Assembly: GCA_040218795.1 (NCBI GenBank)
Contig: JAVJQT010000010.1
Span: 248,001 to 312,000, forward strand
DNA length: 64,000 nucleotides
Source of the DNA: CCMP332 sp040218795
GTDB taxonomy: Bacteria; Bacteroidota; Bacteroidia; Cytophagales; CCMP332
Reading direction: 5' to 3'
In this document: piece after piece, positions 17,908 through 28,163 of the stretch
Numbering within the stretch: the stretch's first letter is position 1
How the letters are laid out: the number at the start of each line of letters is the position of its first letter
Translations under genes and position numbers: made by a program
Notes under the pieces: model-generated
The model's input: the letters and a program-made list of their open reading frames with translations, nothing else
Database searches by the model: none
What the model was told of the DNA's origin: nothing

Positions 17908-19179
17908 ATGAAATACACGTTAAGGTATATTTTTATTGCATTGCTGTTTGCTGCGTGCGGCGATAAGGTTGAAATTGAACAATCTCAGGCAGAGACTTTT
18001 AATAAACTTTATGGTAATGCCGGCAACGATAGCGGATGTGATATAAAAGAGTTGCCAAATGGTGATTTTCTTATTCTCGGGACTATAGAAACAACTGATA
18101 AATCTACAGAAATAGCTTTAATCAGAACCGATCGTTTTGGCAACGAACAATGGAGAGAAACATTTGGCGGGGATGCCGAAGATCAAGCAGGCGGAATGGA
18201 TATTGATAAGAACGGAAACATTATTATCGCAGGAACTACATATATTCCTGGAACAACAGAAGAGGATTCGAATCATTCTGATATAATTGTAATTGAACTA
18301 GATGCAAACGGAAATTTAATTCAGAAAGAAATATTTGATCAGTTTTTAGATAATGAAGAAGGTAATTGTATAGTTTATGATATTACTGAAATCGGAGGCT
18401 ACATTGTGGGTGGTTCTTCTGATGCGATTTCTACATATACAGAAGAAGGAACAAATTTCGACAATCCTAAATTCACTAAAAACTTGTTTTTTGTACGTGT
18501 TTACGATGAAAATGGTATTAAAGAAGTAAATGAAACCTATGCAGGTTATTCACAAGATGATTTTATAACCAGTGGTATAGTATATATTGATGCTTTCGAT
18601 TCTGTTAATTTTATTTTTTCTGGGGTATCAATCAAAAACGGTTTGAGATCAGCGGTTGTTATTCCTGTAACAAATAGAAATCAATCAGGATTTGCCATTT
18701 TGGGCATAACAGATTTTAAATTTTCTGAGCCATCAATTGCAACAGATATAATTGCCTTGCCAAATAGTATTAGTGTATTAGGAATTATCAATCCAAGTTC
18801 CAGTTCTAGAATTTTTATCAAGAATTTCAATAGATCAATAGATATTCCAACATCACCTGAGGAAGGTTTAATTGTAATACAAAAGAACGGTTCAACAAGA
18901 GGGAATAGTTTTTTATATAACGAAACTAATCAGAACTACATCATTTCTGGATCGACTAACGTAAGTGAAGGCGGTGGTTTCGATCATTATATCGCCTCTG
19001 TAAAACAAGATGGAAAGATCAACTGGGAAAAAACCTACGGAGGTACCGGTGATGAAGAGGCATTTGCCATTGCGCCCACCAAAGATGGTGGTTTTATAAT
19101 AACTGGATACACAGGATTTGAGGGTAATTCGCTTATTAATACTATTAAAGTAGATAATAAAGGAATTTTAAATCCTTAG
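17908..19179 (+). CDS. Lipoprotein with propeller-like repeats
   Basis: 423 residues with a lipoprotein signal peptide; the lipobox LLFAAC places the lipidated Cys at 17. The mature part has about 45-60-residue repeats of the type 'GxDxxxDIKELPNGDFLILG ... IALIRTDRFGNEQWRETFGG' near the N-terminus and 'YIASVKQDGKINWEKTYGG ... FIITGYTGF' at the end, resembling the beta-propeller repeats (SBBP/delta-60-like) of Bacteroidetes lipoproteins. The middle is less regular. It is 16 bases after the barrel gene and 60 bases before the giant adhesin, so probably anchored in the outer membrane and in complex with one or both. No enzymatic motif seen. Confidence 0.8.
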   Translation: MKYTLRYIFIALLFAACGDKVEIEQSQAETFNKLYGNAGNDSGCDIKELPNGDFLILGTIETTDKSTEIALIRTDRFGNEQWRETFGGDAEDQAGGMDIDKNGNIIIAGTTYIPGTTEEDSNHSDIIVIELDANGNLIQKEIFDQFLDNEEGNCIVYDITEIGGYIVGGSSDAISTYTEEGTNFDNPKFTKNLFFVRVYDENGIKEVNETYAGYSQDDFITSGIVYIDAFDSVNFIFSGVSIKNGLRSAVVIPVTNRNQSGFAILGITDFKFSEPSIATDIIALPNSISVLGIINPSSSSRIFIKNFNRSIDIPTSPEEGLIVIQKNGSTRGNSFLYNETNQNYIISGSTNVSEGGGFDHYIASVKQDGKINWEKTYGGTGDEEAFAIAPTKDGGFIITGYTGFEGNSLINTIKVDNKGILNP

Positions 19180-19239
19180 AGCACATTTTACCGTATTAAT
19201 CTTAACAAAGCACCACAAATGCTTTAAGACATTCTATTT

Positions 19240-22200
19240 ATGAGAAAAATACAACTTCTTCTTGTAGCCTTAACACTATTGACCCTGAGCAATTCTTTAA
19301 TTTTTGCTCAAACAGTCACTCCGGCTACAGCCTTACAACTTTGCCCCGATAATAATTATGATAGTTTGGGTACAATTGAAATAATTGAAACATTGCCTGC
19401 AGATTTTCTAGCGGGAGAATCAGGCGTAACTTATTCATTAATCTTACCGGCCGGGTTTCAATTCGAACCATTTACAGGTAATGTCTATCTTTCGGATTCA
19501 TTTACCAGTGGTACTTTCACTGTCTTTCCGGATTCTGTTTTTATAACCTATTCTCTCAATCTTGGAAGTGGTAATGCAGGAGGTATAGATAGTATAATTA
19601 TTTCCGGTTTAAAAGTGCGAACTTCAACTGCCGGTCTTCCTTCTGCAGATATAGATAGAGGAGGTACGGCAACCCATGCCTCAAATGCTCCCGGTTTAAA
19701 TAGCCATGGTTCATTGAGTTCAGGACAAGCTTTAACAGGCATTAGTCTTACATCTACTAATATTACCTGTAATGGCGATGGAGATGGGACCATTACTGTA
19801 AATATCACAAGCGGTAATGCACCTTATGATTATTCCATTGATTTTGGGTCTTCATATCCTTATTCGGCCTCTCCTATTACTTCTCTGGCAGGCGGCGGTT
19901 ATATTGTTACCGTTCGTGATAACCTAGGTTGTGTTGCCAATAGCAGCAATGTGGCCATCATTAATGAGCCCTCTGTAATTAGTGAACAATCAGTGAGCAA
20001 AACCGATATGAGCTGTAATGGTGTGTCGGATGGTACAATTACAGCTGCAGCAAGCGGAGGTACAGGGACAATAAATTATTCCATTTCTGGAGTAGCTGGC
20101 CCATTTGATAGTCTTTCCGGTGTTACTACAACAGGCTTAGGCGCTGGCATTTATGACATTTATTTTGAAGATGCGAATGGTTGTCAGCTCGATGGAAGCG
20201 ATGTAACAATTATTGAGCCTTCAGTAATTAGCCCTGCAGCAAATGTCAAAACTGATATTTCCTGTAATGGACTAACGGATGGAAGTATTACAGCAAATGC
20301 AAGTGGTGGAACTGGGCAAATTACTTATTCCATAAATGGAATAGCCGGGCCTTTCAATACTAATGAAGGAATCGCTATAAATAATTTAAGTGCCGCTGCC
20401 TATGACATTTATTTTCAGGATGCAAATGGTTGTCAGGTGGACGGTGCAGATGAAACTGTAAATGAACCATCATTAATTACCGAATCTTCTGCAATACGTA
20501 CAAATGTTGTTTGCAATGGTGCCAATGACGGCACGATCACAGCAACCGCAGCCGGAGGAACGGGAGCGATAAATTATTCTGTTAATGGGATTGCGGGGCC
20601 ATATGCCACTCTGAGTGGTGCGACTATCACAAATTTAAGTCCAGGAGCATATTCAGTTTATTATGAAGATGCGAACGGTTGTCGAGTACCGGGTTCATCA
20701 TTATCTATCATAGAACCAAATCCTATTGTTGAAAGCAATGTAACTAAAACAGATATTTCTTGCAATAATGCCAATGATGGCACCATTACTGCCTCAGCAT
20801 CAGGAGGAACTGCTCCAATAAGTTTTTCTGTTAATGGAGCGGGTGGGCCTTTTACTTTTGCAAGTGGCGCTACTGCAAGTTCATTAACACCGGGAAATAA
20901 GGATGTTTATTTTCGAGATGCCAGTGGCTGTACTTTAGATGGAACTGATCAAAACATAAGCAATCCTGCAGCGATATCCATTTCAGCCCCTACGAGTTCT
21001 GATCCTACCACTGCTGGCGGAATAGACGGTCAGATTATATTTGGTGCGGTGAGCGGGGGAATCCCACCCTATGATTATTCTATTGATGGAGGTACAATCT
21101 ATCAAAGTAATGGAACCTTTAATAATTTAGGTAGCGGCAATTATAATCTTCAAGTCAGAGATGCAAATAATTGTGTTCAGGTTTATGGGCCTCTAACTTT
21201 GAATGATCCCGGAAACATTAGCCCCGGAGGAATTAGCTTCGCCCCAAATACCTTTGATACTACATTGTGTAATGGAGAACCAAATCCTATTACAATCCAA
21301 AGCGATTCAGCAGCTTCAGGTGGAGGTGTAAATTATCAATGGCAAATCTCAACCAATGGTGTTTCATGGACAGATATATCAGGAGCCACAAGTACTTCAT
21401 ATACTATTCTTGGACCACATACAACACAGCGTTTCTACAGAAGAGAAACTACAAAAGGCGGTGATGTTGCATTTTCAAACTCTGTTCAAAGAAAAATTAA
21501 TAATGGAAATACAATTAATATAACTGTTCCTTCACCCTTGGTTTGTGTAGAAGGCAACAATCAAATCATATCAGCCAGTCCGGCACCTTCAGGTGCACAA
21601 ACAGGCGTTTTTTCAATCAGCCCAGGAAGCGGACTTACCGATAATGGCAATGGAACAGCTTCATTTAATCCCGGAGTTGCAGGTGTTAATTCGCATACAA
21701 TCACCTATGACTTTACAAATGAATTTGGTTGCCAAAGTACAAATAATGCCAATGTAGATGTTGTTCAGAATAGCTCCGTAACAATTAGTCTTCCTCAAAC
21801 CAATTATGTGACTACAGACCCTCCCGCTACTATAACAGGAACTCCTTCAGGAGGTACTTATTCAGGACCTGGTGTTGTGGGATCTCAGTTTAGGCCAAAT
21901 ATTGCTGATACCGGTTTGAATAGATTGTATTATCAGCAAGCTGATGTCAATGGTTGCGTTGGAATTGATAGTATTGATATTAATGTTAGTGTTCCCGGTG
22001 GTAGTATTTCAGGATTAAACTCGCCCTATTGTACTGATGATCCAATTTCTACCATTACTGGAGTTCCAACAGGTCCTGGAACTACTCCTATTGGTTTTGT
22101 TGGCAGTCCAATTCTGACTAATTATACACCAACTACAGCAGATTTAGATCCAAATGTAACTCCGAATACCTATCTTATACAATATCGCTACTTTGATCAG

Positions 22201-25200
22201 TTTTTCTCAATAATTACGGTGAGTGCATCGGTAACAGTCAATCCAAAACCAACGGCAACGCTTATTACAGGCGGAAGTACTACATTTTGTTTTGATGATC
22301 CGGTAAGAGTTTTAGGCGGTGCACCTGGTTCCGGAGATTTTATTGGAACAGGAATAAGTAACGATATAGGTACTTCAGCAGATTTCACTGCTTCAGTTGC
22401 CAATGTCGGGAACCACCTTATATCATTTATTTATACGGATGGCAATGGATGCGATGATACCGCTTCCGCTGTTTTTACTGTTAATCCCATTCCTAATCCA
22501 AGTATGAGCTTTGCACAAGCCGGTAATTATTGTTCCAATGATCCCACCGATTTAATCACTGGTTCACCCATACCAAATGGAACAACAACTTTTGGAACTT
22601 TCTCAGGTTCGGGATTGAGTAATAACAATGGAAATGGAACCGTCAATTTCACTCCGGGAATACCAACTTTGGGGTCTCAAACTTTTACTTATAGTTATAC
22701 GAATTCATTTGGGTGTACAAATTCAGTTGATTCTGCAAAAGTTGTGAGTTTGGTACCTACAGCTACCTTGAGTGGTTTGGATGTCGATTATTGTGAAAAT
22801 AGCTTAAACGATACGCTTTCAGGTGCAGGTTCAACATTCGGCACAGGTTATTTTCAGGGTGTTGGATTGGCCAATGCATCAATAGATTCTATAAGCGGAA
22901 TTCTAAGTGTTTCAACACTTATTCCCAATACAGCGGATACATTCTTCTATGTTTTTACGGATACCATAGGTTGTACTGATACAGCATTTGGGACCACCAC
23001 TATTAATGCATTACCCGTAGTGAGTGTTACCGTTTTGGATGATTCATTATGTATAGATGGAAATTCAATTGATGTATTTGGCTCTCCTCCACCCATTGGT
23101 TTAGATCAAACACTTTTCAAAGGTGTTCAAAGTCAAATAGGCGCACAAGCAATATTTAGTCCTTCAAGCGCGGGAGTAGGCACTCATACTGTTACCTATA
23201 TCTTTACAAAATTCCATCCGGGAAACAGCTGTAGGGATTCGGCATCCATTGACATTACGGTTAATCCATTACCACAGGTAGGATATGTATTTACAGATCA
23301 ATTCACTGGTGATACAATAAACGATCTCAGATTTTGCGGAAATGAGGATAGCATTTTATTAATGGCAAATCAAATTGCAGGAGTGTACACAACTTCCAAT
23401 TCTAATATTACAAATATTGGAGGCGGGCAGGCCTATATGAGTCCAAAACAAACCATTTCTCAATTTTCATCTGGACTTAAACAAATTCTTTATGGATTTA
23501 CACATCCTGTGACCGGTTGTTACAACGATACGGCATTAACATTTGAAGTAAATAAAATACCGAATAATTTTGGTATTGCAGGTAATCCGAGTTCTGCATT
23601 CACCCTAGACCCGCCTTCTTTAAATAAATTTTGTACTGAAGATGATACCGTCGATCTGTTTAGATTCTATAAGCCTATTCCGGGAAATACAGGCACTGGC
23701 CTATTTAAAATTCTTCCAGATCCTGGTTCAAGTACAGGAGGATTAATCGGTAATCCGACAAGTGATTCTGTAAAATTTTTATCAGCTCTTCCTTCCGGAA
23801 ATGATTATGAATTGAGATATGTTTTTACGGATACGGTTACGGGTTGTATAGATAGTGTAAGCAAATTAGTTGAAATCGAAGCCGAACCATTTCTCGGTGT
23901 GAGAGTCTTTAATTCGATTTTGACTCAACCAAATATCAATAATTTAAATAACGATACAATTCCTATCTGTGTCAATGGTGATTCGCTTTATTTCATTGGG
24001 TTAAACGATACTGCGCTTTCAGAGGTAAATTTCAATGAATCAATCTTTACTGATGTTACAGATGTTGGGGCCATTGGAATTAGTATAAATACAAATGGCG
24101 ATTCTGTGTATACATTTTATCCTAAAAATACTAATATCACCGGATTTCATACTTTGCAATTTGATTATACTTCAAATACCGGTTGTCAGGATGTGTTTAC
24201 ATTTATTGTTGAAGTATTGGATACGCCCAATCTGGATTTATTAATAGATACAACCTTTTTAACTGTTACTGGCAATGACCCGGAAATATGTAAAAGTGTT
24301 GATACACTTATTGTAACTCCAATTTCCAATATGATCGGATTTGGATCTGTTAAGGTATCCAATACAAGTTTACCAATTGAGGCTTTTTCAAATACTGTTA
24401 ATGGTCAACCCAATGATACTCTAATTTATTTTAAACCTAATGAAATATCACAGAGCATTGTAAATCCAATAAATTATATAATCGAATATTCTTTTACAGA
24501 AACTGAAAGTGGTCCACGCTGTTCAAGCAAAATATCTCAAAGTTTAATTGTAAATCCTTTACCTAGATTAACTAACAATAGTTTTAACCCTTCACCACGA
24601 TATTGTGAATACGATACTATTGATTTAATATTCGGATTGGGAGGAATTACTCTTTTCGATTCAGGCTATTTTTCAGGCCCGGGTATTTTAAATTTTGCCA
24701 ATGATTCGGCAACTTTTAATCCCCAGGCTATTACGGCTGCTTTTACAGATCAGGGTACAACTGATTCCATAAAATATACAGTTCTTAACGGATATGGATG
24801 TATTGATTCGCTGTCTAAAGCGGTAACTGTTTATCCCAAACCGGATATCGAATTTACAATACAGGATACTGTCAACTCTTTGTCGACTTTTTGCAGATCT
24901 GATCCTAGTAATTATATCATAATTGAAGATCAACCCAATGGGAATTTGGCGGGAAATACTTTCAGAAGAATTCCAAATGGTCAAAATCCAATTGGAAATG
25001 TATTTACACCCCTTCAACCGGTTGGTCCATTGACATTGTATATTGATTTTGTAACTCAATTCGGAGGATGTGTAGATACCGATAGTCAGGATATCTATAT
25101 TTATGCCGACCCTTCTGCAGGTTTTATGGTCAACGAGTTTTGTATTACTGATCCGATTAATTTTATTGATACATCATTAAATAACAATACTCCGGGTAAT

Positions 25201-27273
25201 CCCGCTGACTCAATTATTTCCTGGGAATGGGTTTTGGCGCCAAATGAGTTTTCAAATGTTCAAAACCCGACTTTTGATTATACATCGAAGGGACAGGGAT
25301 CTTACAATATTGAATTGAAAGTTACAAACACAATTGGCTGTGAAGACGATACGGATAGAGATATTTTCTTTGGAGCACCTCCGATTGCCAAGTTTAATGT
25401 CAATGACATCTGTGAGGATATTGACATTCTATTCTCAAATAATTCGGATAATACTGATTCTGTAGGAAGCGGCGATTTCAAATGGAGATTGAGTCAATTC
25501 CCATTTGATCCAAACAATCTTATAGATACTTTTATAAATAGTGGAAGTTTTAATTATCAATTTAGCGACCCAGGGGCTTATGCTATGCAATTGGATTTAG
25601 CTTCAAGTTACGGATGCTCGGATGATACAATATTAAGACTTGACATTCGTCCGGTAATTGACCTTTCAAACGGCACCATATATACGTCGGATTTTGACAA
25701 TGACAGTATCGAATGGCGCCCAGCTACGCTGAGCTCAGGATACAGCTGGGAACAAGCTGTTCCAAACAGCACCAAAATTAATACGGGGCCAAATGGAAGT
25801 AATCAGCAAGTATGGATAACAAATGCAAGTGGGTCCTATAACTCAGTAGAGAAATCCTATGTGGAAGGGCCATGTTTTGATTTTTCAAGGGTAAGACGCC
25901 CAATGATAATATTTGACTACTTCAGCGATCTGGCTGTAAATGATGGGGTTGTTCTACAGTATTCTAAGAACAGAGGTCAAAATTGGAGAACCATTGGTCT
26001 AGAAGAAACAGGATTAAATTGGTACAATGAAAGTTCAATTGCGGGAAACCCGGGTAATCAGGCATTGGGACAGGTTGGATGGAGCATTCAGGATTCTGTA
26101 TGGAGAGAAGCCCGTCATCAATTAGATACCTTAAGAAATAACCCACCTCTTGGTTCCAATAATCCATTTGTTCGTCTAAGACTTGCCTTTGGAAGTTCTA
26201 ATGCAAATGTTGGATCCAGAGAGGGCTTTGCTTTTGGAAATGTCCGGATTCAGGAAAGAGATAAACTGACTTTGATTGAGCACTTTACAAATATTAACGA
26301 TCAAAATGCAAGACAAGGTGATAAAGATCACAATGAATTAATAAATACCTTAAGAAATAAATATGACATCCTGGACATACAATATCACACGGATTTTCCT
26401 GGACAGGATCCTGTTAATTTAGACAATTCTTTAGAGCAGGGTGCCAGATCTTTATTTTACGGCGTTTCAACTATTCCAAGGACTGTTTTTGAAGGAAATG
26501 TCTTTAATAATGTGACCTCTACATGGGTATCCAATGCCAATATTTTGGATGATGGAAAGCAAAAATTTGTGGCACAAAGAATTCTTAAAGATGCAAAGTT
26601 TGATATTGATTTGAGTGTTACTAAAACAAATAACAACCTCAACGGAACTGTTACCTTTACGGCTAAACAAAATCTGGTACAAGGAAGAGAGTACACAGCT
26701 TTCATTGCCGTTGTTGAAAAATTCATTCCTGTGAATTCTTTTAGTGGATCCAATCAAATACCTCAAGGCGTTGAATTTAGAAGTGTATTTAAAAAATTCC
26801 TGCCTCAGGCTTCGGGAACCAATATCAATACTATTAATGTGCTTGGAGATTCGCGATCCATTAATTTCAACTGGAATTATAACAACGTTTACAACTTCGA
26901 TAGTATTTACGTAGTAGCGTTCATACAGGACAATGTAACCAGGGAAATCTATCAAGTAGCAAGCGATGATACGACTAATATTTGGGTGCCTAATTCTATT
27001 GACAATCAGCAGACATCAAATACATTTAACTTTAAATTATATCCGAACCCCAATAAGGGAACGTCGATTTTAGAATTTGAAGCTCCGGCTGAGGGAGAAG
27101 AAGTATTGACGATTTACAATCAAATGGGATATAAGGTATTTGAAGAGGAAATTTATTCCGGTACAAGGAGCGTTTTACTGGATCTCAAAGACCAGGCTTC
27201 AGGTGTCTATATTGTCCAAATTGCTCATCCGAAATACGGGATTACCAAATCGAGAATGGTTATTACCAGGTAA
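19240..27273 (+). CDS. Giant SprB-repeat/PKD adhesin with T9SS type A sorting domain
   Basis: 2677 residues with an N-terminal signal peptide (cleavage near NSLIFAQ). Residues about 168-655 contain about six or seven SprB-type repeats of about 80 residues, each with a CNGxxDGTIT motif and a YDIYFEDANGCQ-like end. About 655-1950 is a long series of Ig/PKD-like units with paired Cys and VNPxP linkers. A clear PKD-like unit is near 1957-2045 (FDYTSKGQGSYNIELKVTN). About 2145-2340 looks like a jelly-roll (MAM-like) module, and about 2340-2580 resembles Omp28. The last 85 residues (FKLYPNPNKGTSILEFEAP to the terminal MVITR) are a T9SS type A sorting domain, so it is exported by T9SS and placed at the cell surface. 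SprB-like proteins serve in gliding adhesion; the role here is inferred only. Confidence 0.92.
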   Translation: MRKIQLLLVALTLLTLSNSLIFAQTVTPATALQLCPDNNYDSLGTIEIIETLPADFLAGESGVTYSLILPAGFQFEPFTGNVYLSDSFTSGTFTVFPDSVFITYSLNLGSGNAGGIDSIIISGLKVRTSTAGLPSADIDRGGTATHASNAPGLNSHGSLSSGQALTGISLTSTNITCNGDGDGTITVNITSGNAPYDYSIDFGSSYPYSASPITSLAGGGYIVTVRDNLGCVANSSNVAIINEPSVISEQSVSKTDMSCNGVSDGTITAAASGGTGTINYSISGVAGPFDSLSGVTTTGLGAGIYDIYFEDANGCQLDGSDVTIIEPSVISPAANVKTDISCNGLTDGSITANASGGTGQITYSINGIAGPFNTNEGIAINNLSAAAYDIYFQDANGCQVDGADETVNEPSLITESSAIRTNVVCNGANDGTITATAAGGTGAINYSVNGIAGPYATLSGATITNLSPGAYSVYYEDANGCRVPGSSLSIIEPNPIVESNVTKTDISCNNANDGTITASASGGTAPISFSVNGAGGPFTFASGATASSLTPGNKDVYFRDASGCTLDGTDQNISNPAAISISAPTSSDPTTAGGIDGQIIFGAVSGGIPPYDYSIDGGTIYQSNGTFNNLGSGNYNLQVRDANNCVQVYGPLTLNDPGNISPGGISFAPNTFDTTLCNGEPNPITIQSDSAASGGGVNYQWQISTNGVSWTDISGATSTSYTILGPHTTQRFYRRETTKGGDVAFSNSVQRKINNGNTINITVPSPLVCVEGNNQIISASPAPSGAQTGVFSISPGSGLTDNGNGTASFNPGVAGVNSHTITYDFTNEFGCQSTNNANVDVVQNSSVTISLPQTNYVTTDPPATITGTPSGGTYSGPGVVGSQFRPNIADTGLNRLYYQQADVNGCVGIDSIDINVSVPGGSISGLNSPYCTDDPISTITGVPTGPGTTPIGFVGSPILTNYTPTTADLDPNVTPNTYLIQYRYFDQFFSIITVSASVTVNPKPTATLITGGSTTFCFDDPVRVLGGAPGSGDFIGTGISNDIGTSADFTASVANVGNHLISFIYTDGNGCDDTASAVFTVNPIPNPSMSFAQAGNYCSNDPTDLITGSPIPNGTTTFGTFSGSGLSNNNGNGTVNFTPGIPTLGSQTFTYSYTNSFGCTNSVDSAKVVSLVPTATLSGLDVDYCENSLNDTLSGAGSTFGTGYFQGVGLANASIDSISGILSVSTLIPNTADTFFYVFTDTIGCTDTAFGTTTINALPVVSVTVLDDSLCIDGNSIDVFGSPPPIGLDQTLFKGVQSQIGAQAIFSPSSAGVGTHTVTYIFTKFHPGNSCRDSASIDITVNPLPQVGYVFTDQFTGDTINDLRFCGNEDSILLMANQIAGVYTTSNSNITNIGGGQAYMSPKQTISQFSSGLKQILYGFTHPVTGCYNDTALTFEVNKIPNNFGIAGNPSSAFTLDPPSLNKFCTEDDTVDLFRFYKPIPGNTGTGLFKILPDPGSSTGGLIGNPTSDSVKFLSALPSGNDYELRYVFTDTVTGCIDSVSKLVEIEAEPFLGVRVFNSILTQPNINNLNNDTIPICVNGDSLYFIGLNDTALSEVNFNESIFTDVTDVGAIGISINTNGDSVYTFYPKNTNITGFHTLQFDYTSNTGCQDVFTFIVEVLDTPNLDLLIDTTFLTVTGNDPEICKSVDTLIVTPISNMIGFGSVKVSNTSLPIEAFSNTVNGQPNDTLIYFKPNEISQSIVNPINYIIEYSFTETESGPRCSSKISQSLIVNPLPRLTNNSFNPSPRYCEYDTIDLIFGLGGITLFDSGYFSGPGILNFANDSATFNPQAITAAFTDQGTTDSIKYTVLNGYGCIDSLSKAVTVYPKPDIEFTIQDTVNSLSTFCRSDPSNYIIIEDQPNGNLAGNTFRRIPNGQNPIGNVFTPLQPVGPLTLYIDFVTQFGGCVDTDSQDIYIYADPSAGFMVNEFCITDPINFIDTSLNNNTPGNPADSIISWEWVLAPNEFSNVQNPTFDYTSKGQGSYNIELKVTNTIGCEDDTDRDIFFGAPPIAKFNVNDICEDIDILFSNNSDNTDSVGSGDFKWRLSQFPFDPNNLIDTFINSGSFNYQFSDPGAYAMQLDLASSYGCSDDTILRLDIRPVIDLSNGTIYTSDFDNDSIEWRPATLSSGYSWEQAVPNSTKINTGPNGSNQQVWITNASGSYNSVEKSYVEGPCFDFSRVRRPMIIFDYFSDLAVNDGVVLQYSKNRGQNWRTIGLEETGLNWYNESSIAGNPGNQALGQVGWSIQDSVWREARHQLDTLRNNPPLGSNNPFVRLRLAFGSSNANVGSREGFAFGNVRIQERDKLTLIEHFTNINDQNARQGDKDHNELINTLRNKYDILDIQYHTDFPGQDPVNLDNSLEQGARSLFYGVSTIPRTVFEGNVFNNVTSTWVSNANILDDGKQKFVAQRILKDAKFDIDLSVTKTNNNLNGTVTFTAKQNLVQGREYTAFIAVVEKFIPVNSFSGSNQIPQGVEFRSVFKKFLPQASGTNINTINVLGDSRSINFNWNYNNVYNFDSIYVVAFIQDNVTREIYQVASDDTTNIWVPNSIDNQQTSNTFNFKLYPNPNKGTSILEFEAPAEGEEVLTIYNQMGYKVFEEEIYSGTRSVLLDLKDQASGVYIVQIAHPKYGITKSRMVITR

Positions 27274-27296
27274 TACTGAAATTGTAATAGAATAGC

Positions 27297-28115
27297 TTAA
27301 TGCATGGCCATCATTGGAATTTGTGCCCTTAGCACAAGTTCCTTGCTCACACTTTTGTGAAAGAAACTCTCGAAAAACCCCATTTTATGTGGAATAACAG
27401 CAAGCATATTGGCTTTTTTTTTGAGGACAAAACTATTGATGGAATCCACAACATTACTCCCTTCTATCAATTCATAACTATGTGGGAAATCTTCCAGCTC
27501 AGCACAGATGGCCGCTTTGTTTGAAATTTTCATAATTTCATCAGATTTACCCACCGGAACTACGGAAACAATATGGATACTTGAATTATTCAATTCTGCC
27601 ATCAATTTTAATGACTGCAACATTTTTGCATCAACGGGTTCAGAATATCCAATGGCAAGAACAATGTTATCCAGTTTTTTTATTTTTTCTTCATCAGGCA
27701 GAATAACGACTGGTTTACCTATGGATTTTATAATATCGGAGGCATTGCTCCCAATAAAAAGCTTTTCAAGACCGGTCGCTCCACAAGTACCCATCATGAC
27801 CAAATCAACATTCTGGTCTTTTATCACTTGTTTGATTCCAAATTTCAGGCTACCACTCAGCGAAATCAAATCATAAGTAAAATCTTTTTCAGGAAATTCC
27901 TTCTTAACTGTTTCAATTTCATTTTTCAATCCTTTTTCAGAATTTTTTTGAAGTATATCGTCAATTGAAATAAACATTTCACTTGTAGAGGGAAGCAATT
28001 GATATGTATTTAGCAATATCACATGAATAGATTTTCCATTGATCATAGAGATCGCATACTTAAGCGCGTGATATGCATTTTTGGAAAAATCTGTGGGTAC
28101 AAGTACTGAAATCAT
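27297..28115 (-). CDS. Universal stress protein (tandem UspA domains)
   Basis: 272 residues from ATG 28115; an upstream TTG-type extension (to 28166) is not supported because the family begins MISVLVPTDFSKNAYHALKY. Two Usp folds (about 1-145 and 150-272). The first ends with MMGTCGATGLEKLFIGSNAS, close to the ATP-binding G-2x-G-9x-G(S/T) pattern; the second is divergent with NMLAVIPHK. Usp proteins in Bacteroidetes often accompany low-oxygen respiration genes. The gene is convergent with the adhesin (23 bases between stops). A FNR-type site lies about 120 bases upstream of the start and a hairpin lies just before the start. Confidence 0.88.
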   Translation of the reverse strand: MISVLVPTDFSKNAYHALKYAISMINGKSIHVILLNTYQLLPSTSEMFISIDDILQKNSEKGLKNEIETVKKEFPEKDFTYDLISLSGSLKFGIKQVIKDQNVDLVMMGTCGATGLEKLFIGSNASDIIKSIGKPVVILPDEEKIKKLDNIVLAIGYSEPVDAKMLQSLKLMAELNNSSIHIVSVVPVGKSDEIMKISNKAAICAELEDFPHSYELIEGSNVVDSINSFVLKKKANMLAVIPHKMGFFESFFHKSVSKELVLRAQIPMMAMH

Positions 28116-28136
28116 GTAAAATCGCTTGTAATAGTA

Positions 28137-28163
28137 AAAAAGGTCAACTATAAATGACCTTTT
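28137..28163 (-). terminator. Hairpin between the regulator gene and usp, terminator-like on the minus strand
   Basis: Inverted repeat AAAAGGTCA (28137-28145) / TGACCTTTT (28155-28163). Read on the minus strand it is a hairpin followed by a T-run (bases 28141 to about 28135), the form of a Rho-independent terminator for the upstream kinase/regulator operon. It ends about 20 bases before the usp ATG at 28115, so it might instead be a leader element of usp. Confidence 0.55.

Noticed and set aside
19207..19225. Small hairpin AAAGCA/TGCTTT before the giant adhesin gene
   Set aside because: Six-bp AT-rich stem with no T-run; too weak to call a terminator or attenuator.
26467..26955. Open frame of about 160 codons on the minus strand within the adhesin gene
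   Set aside because: It lies fully antisense to a clear coding sequence with T9SS and Omp28-like signals and has no recognisable motif; a shadow frame.
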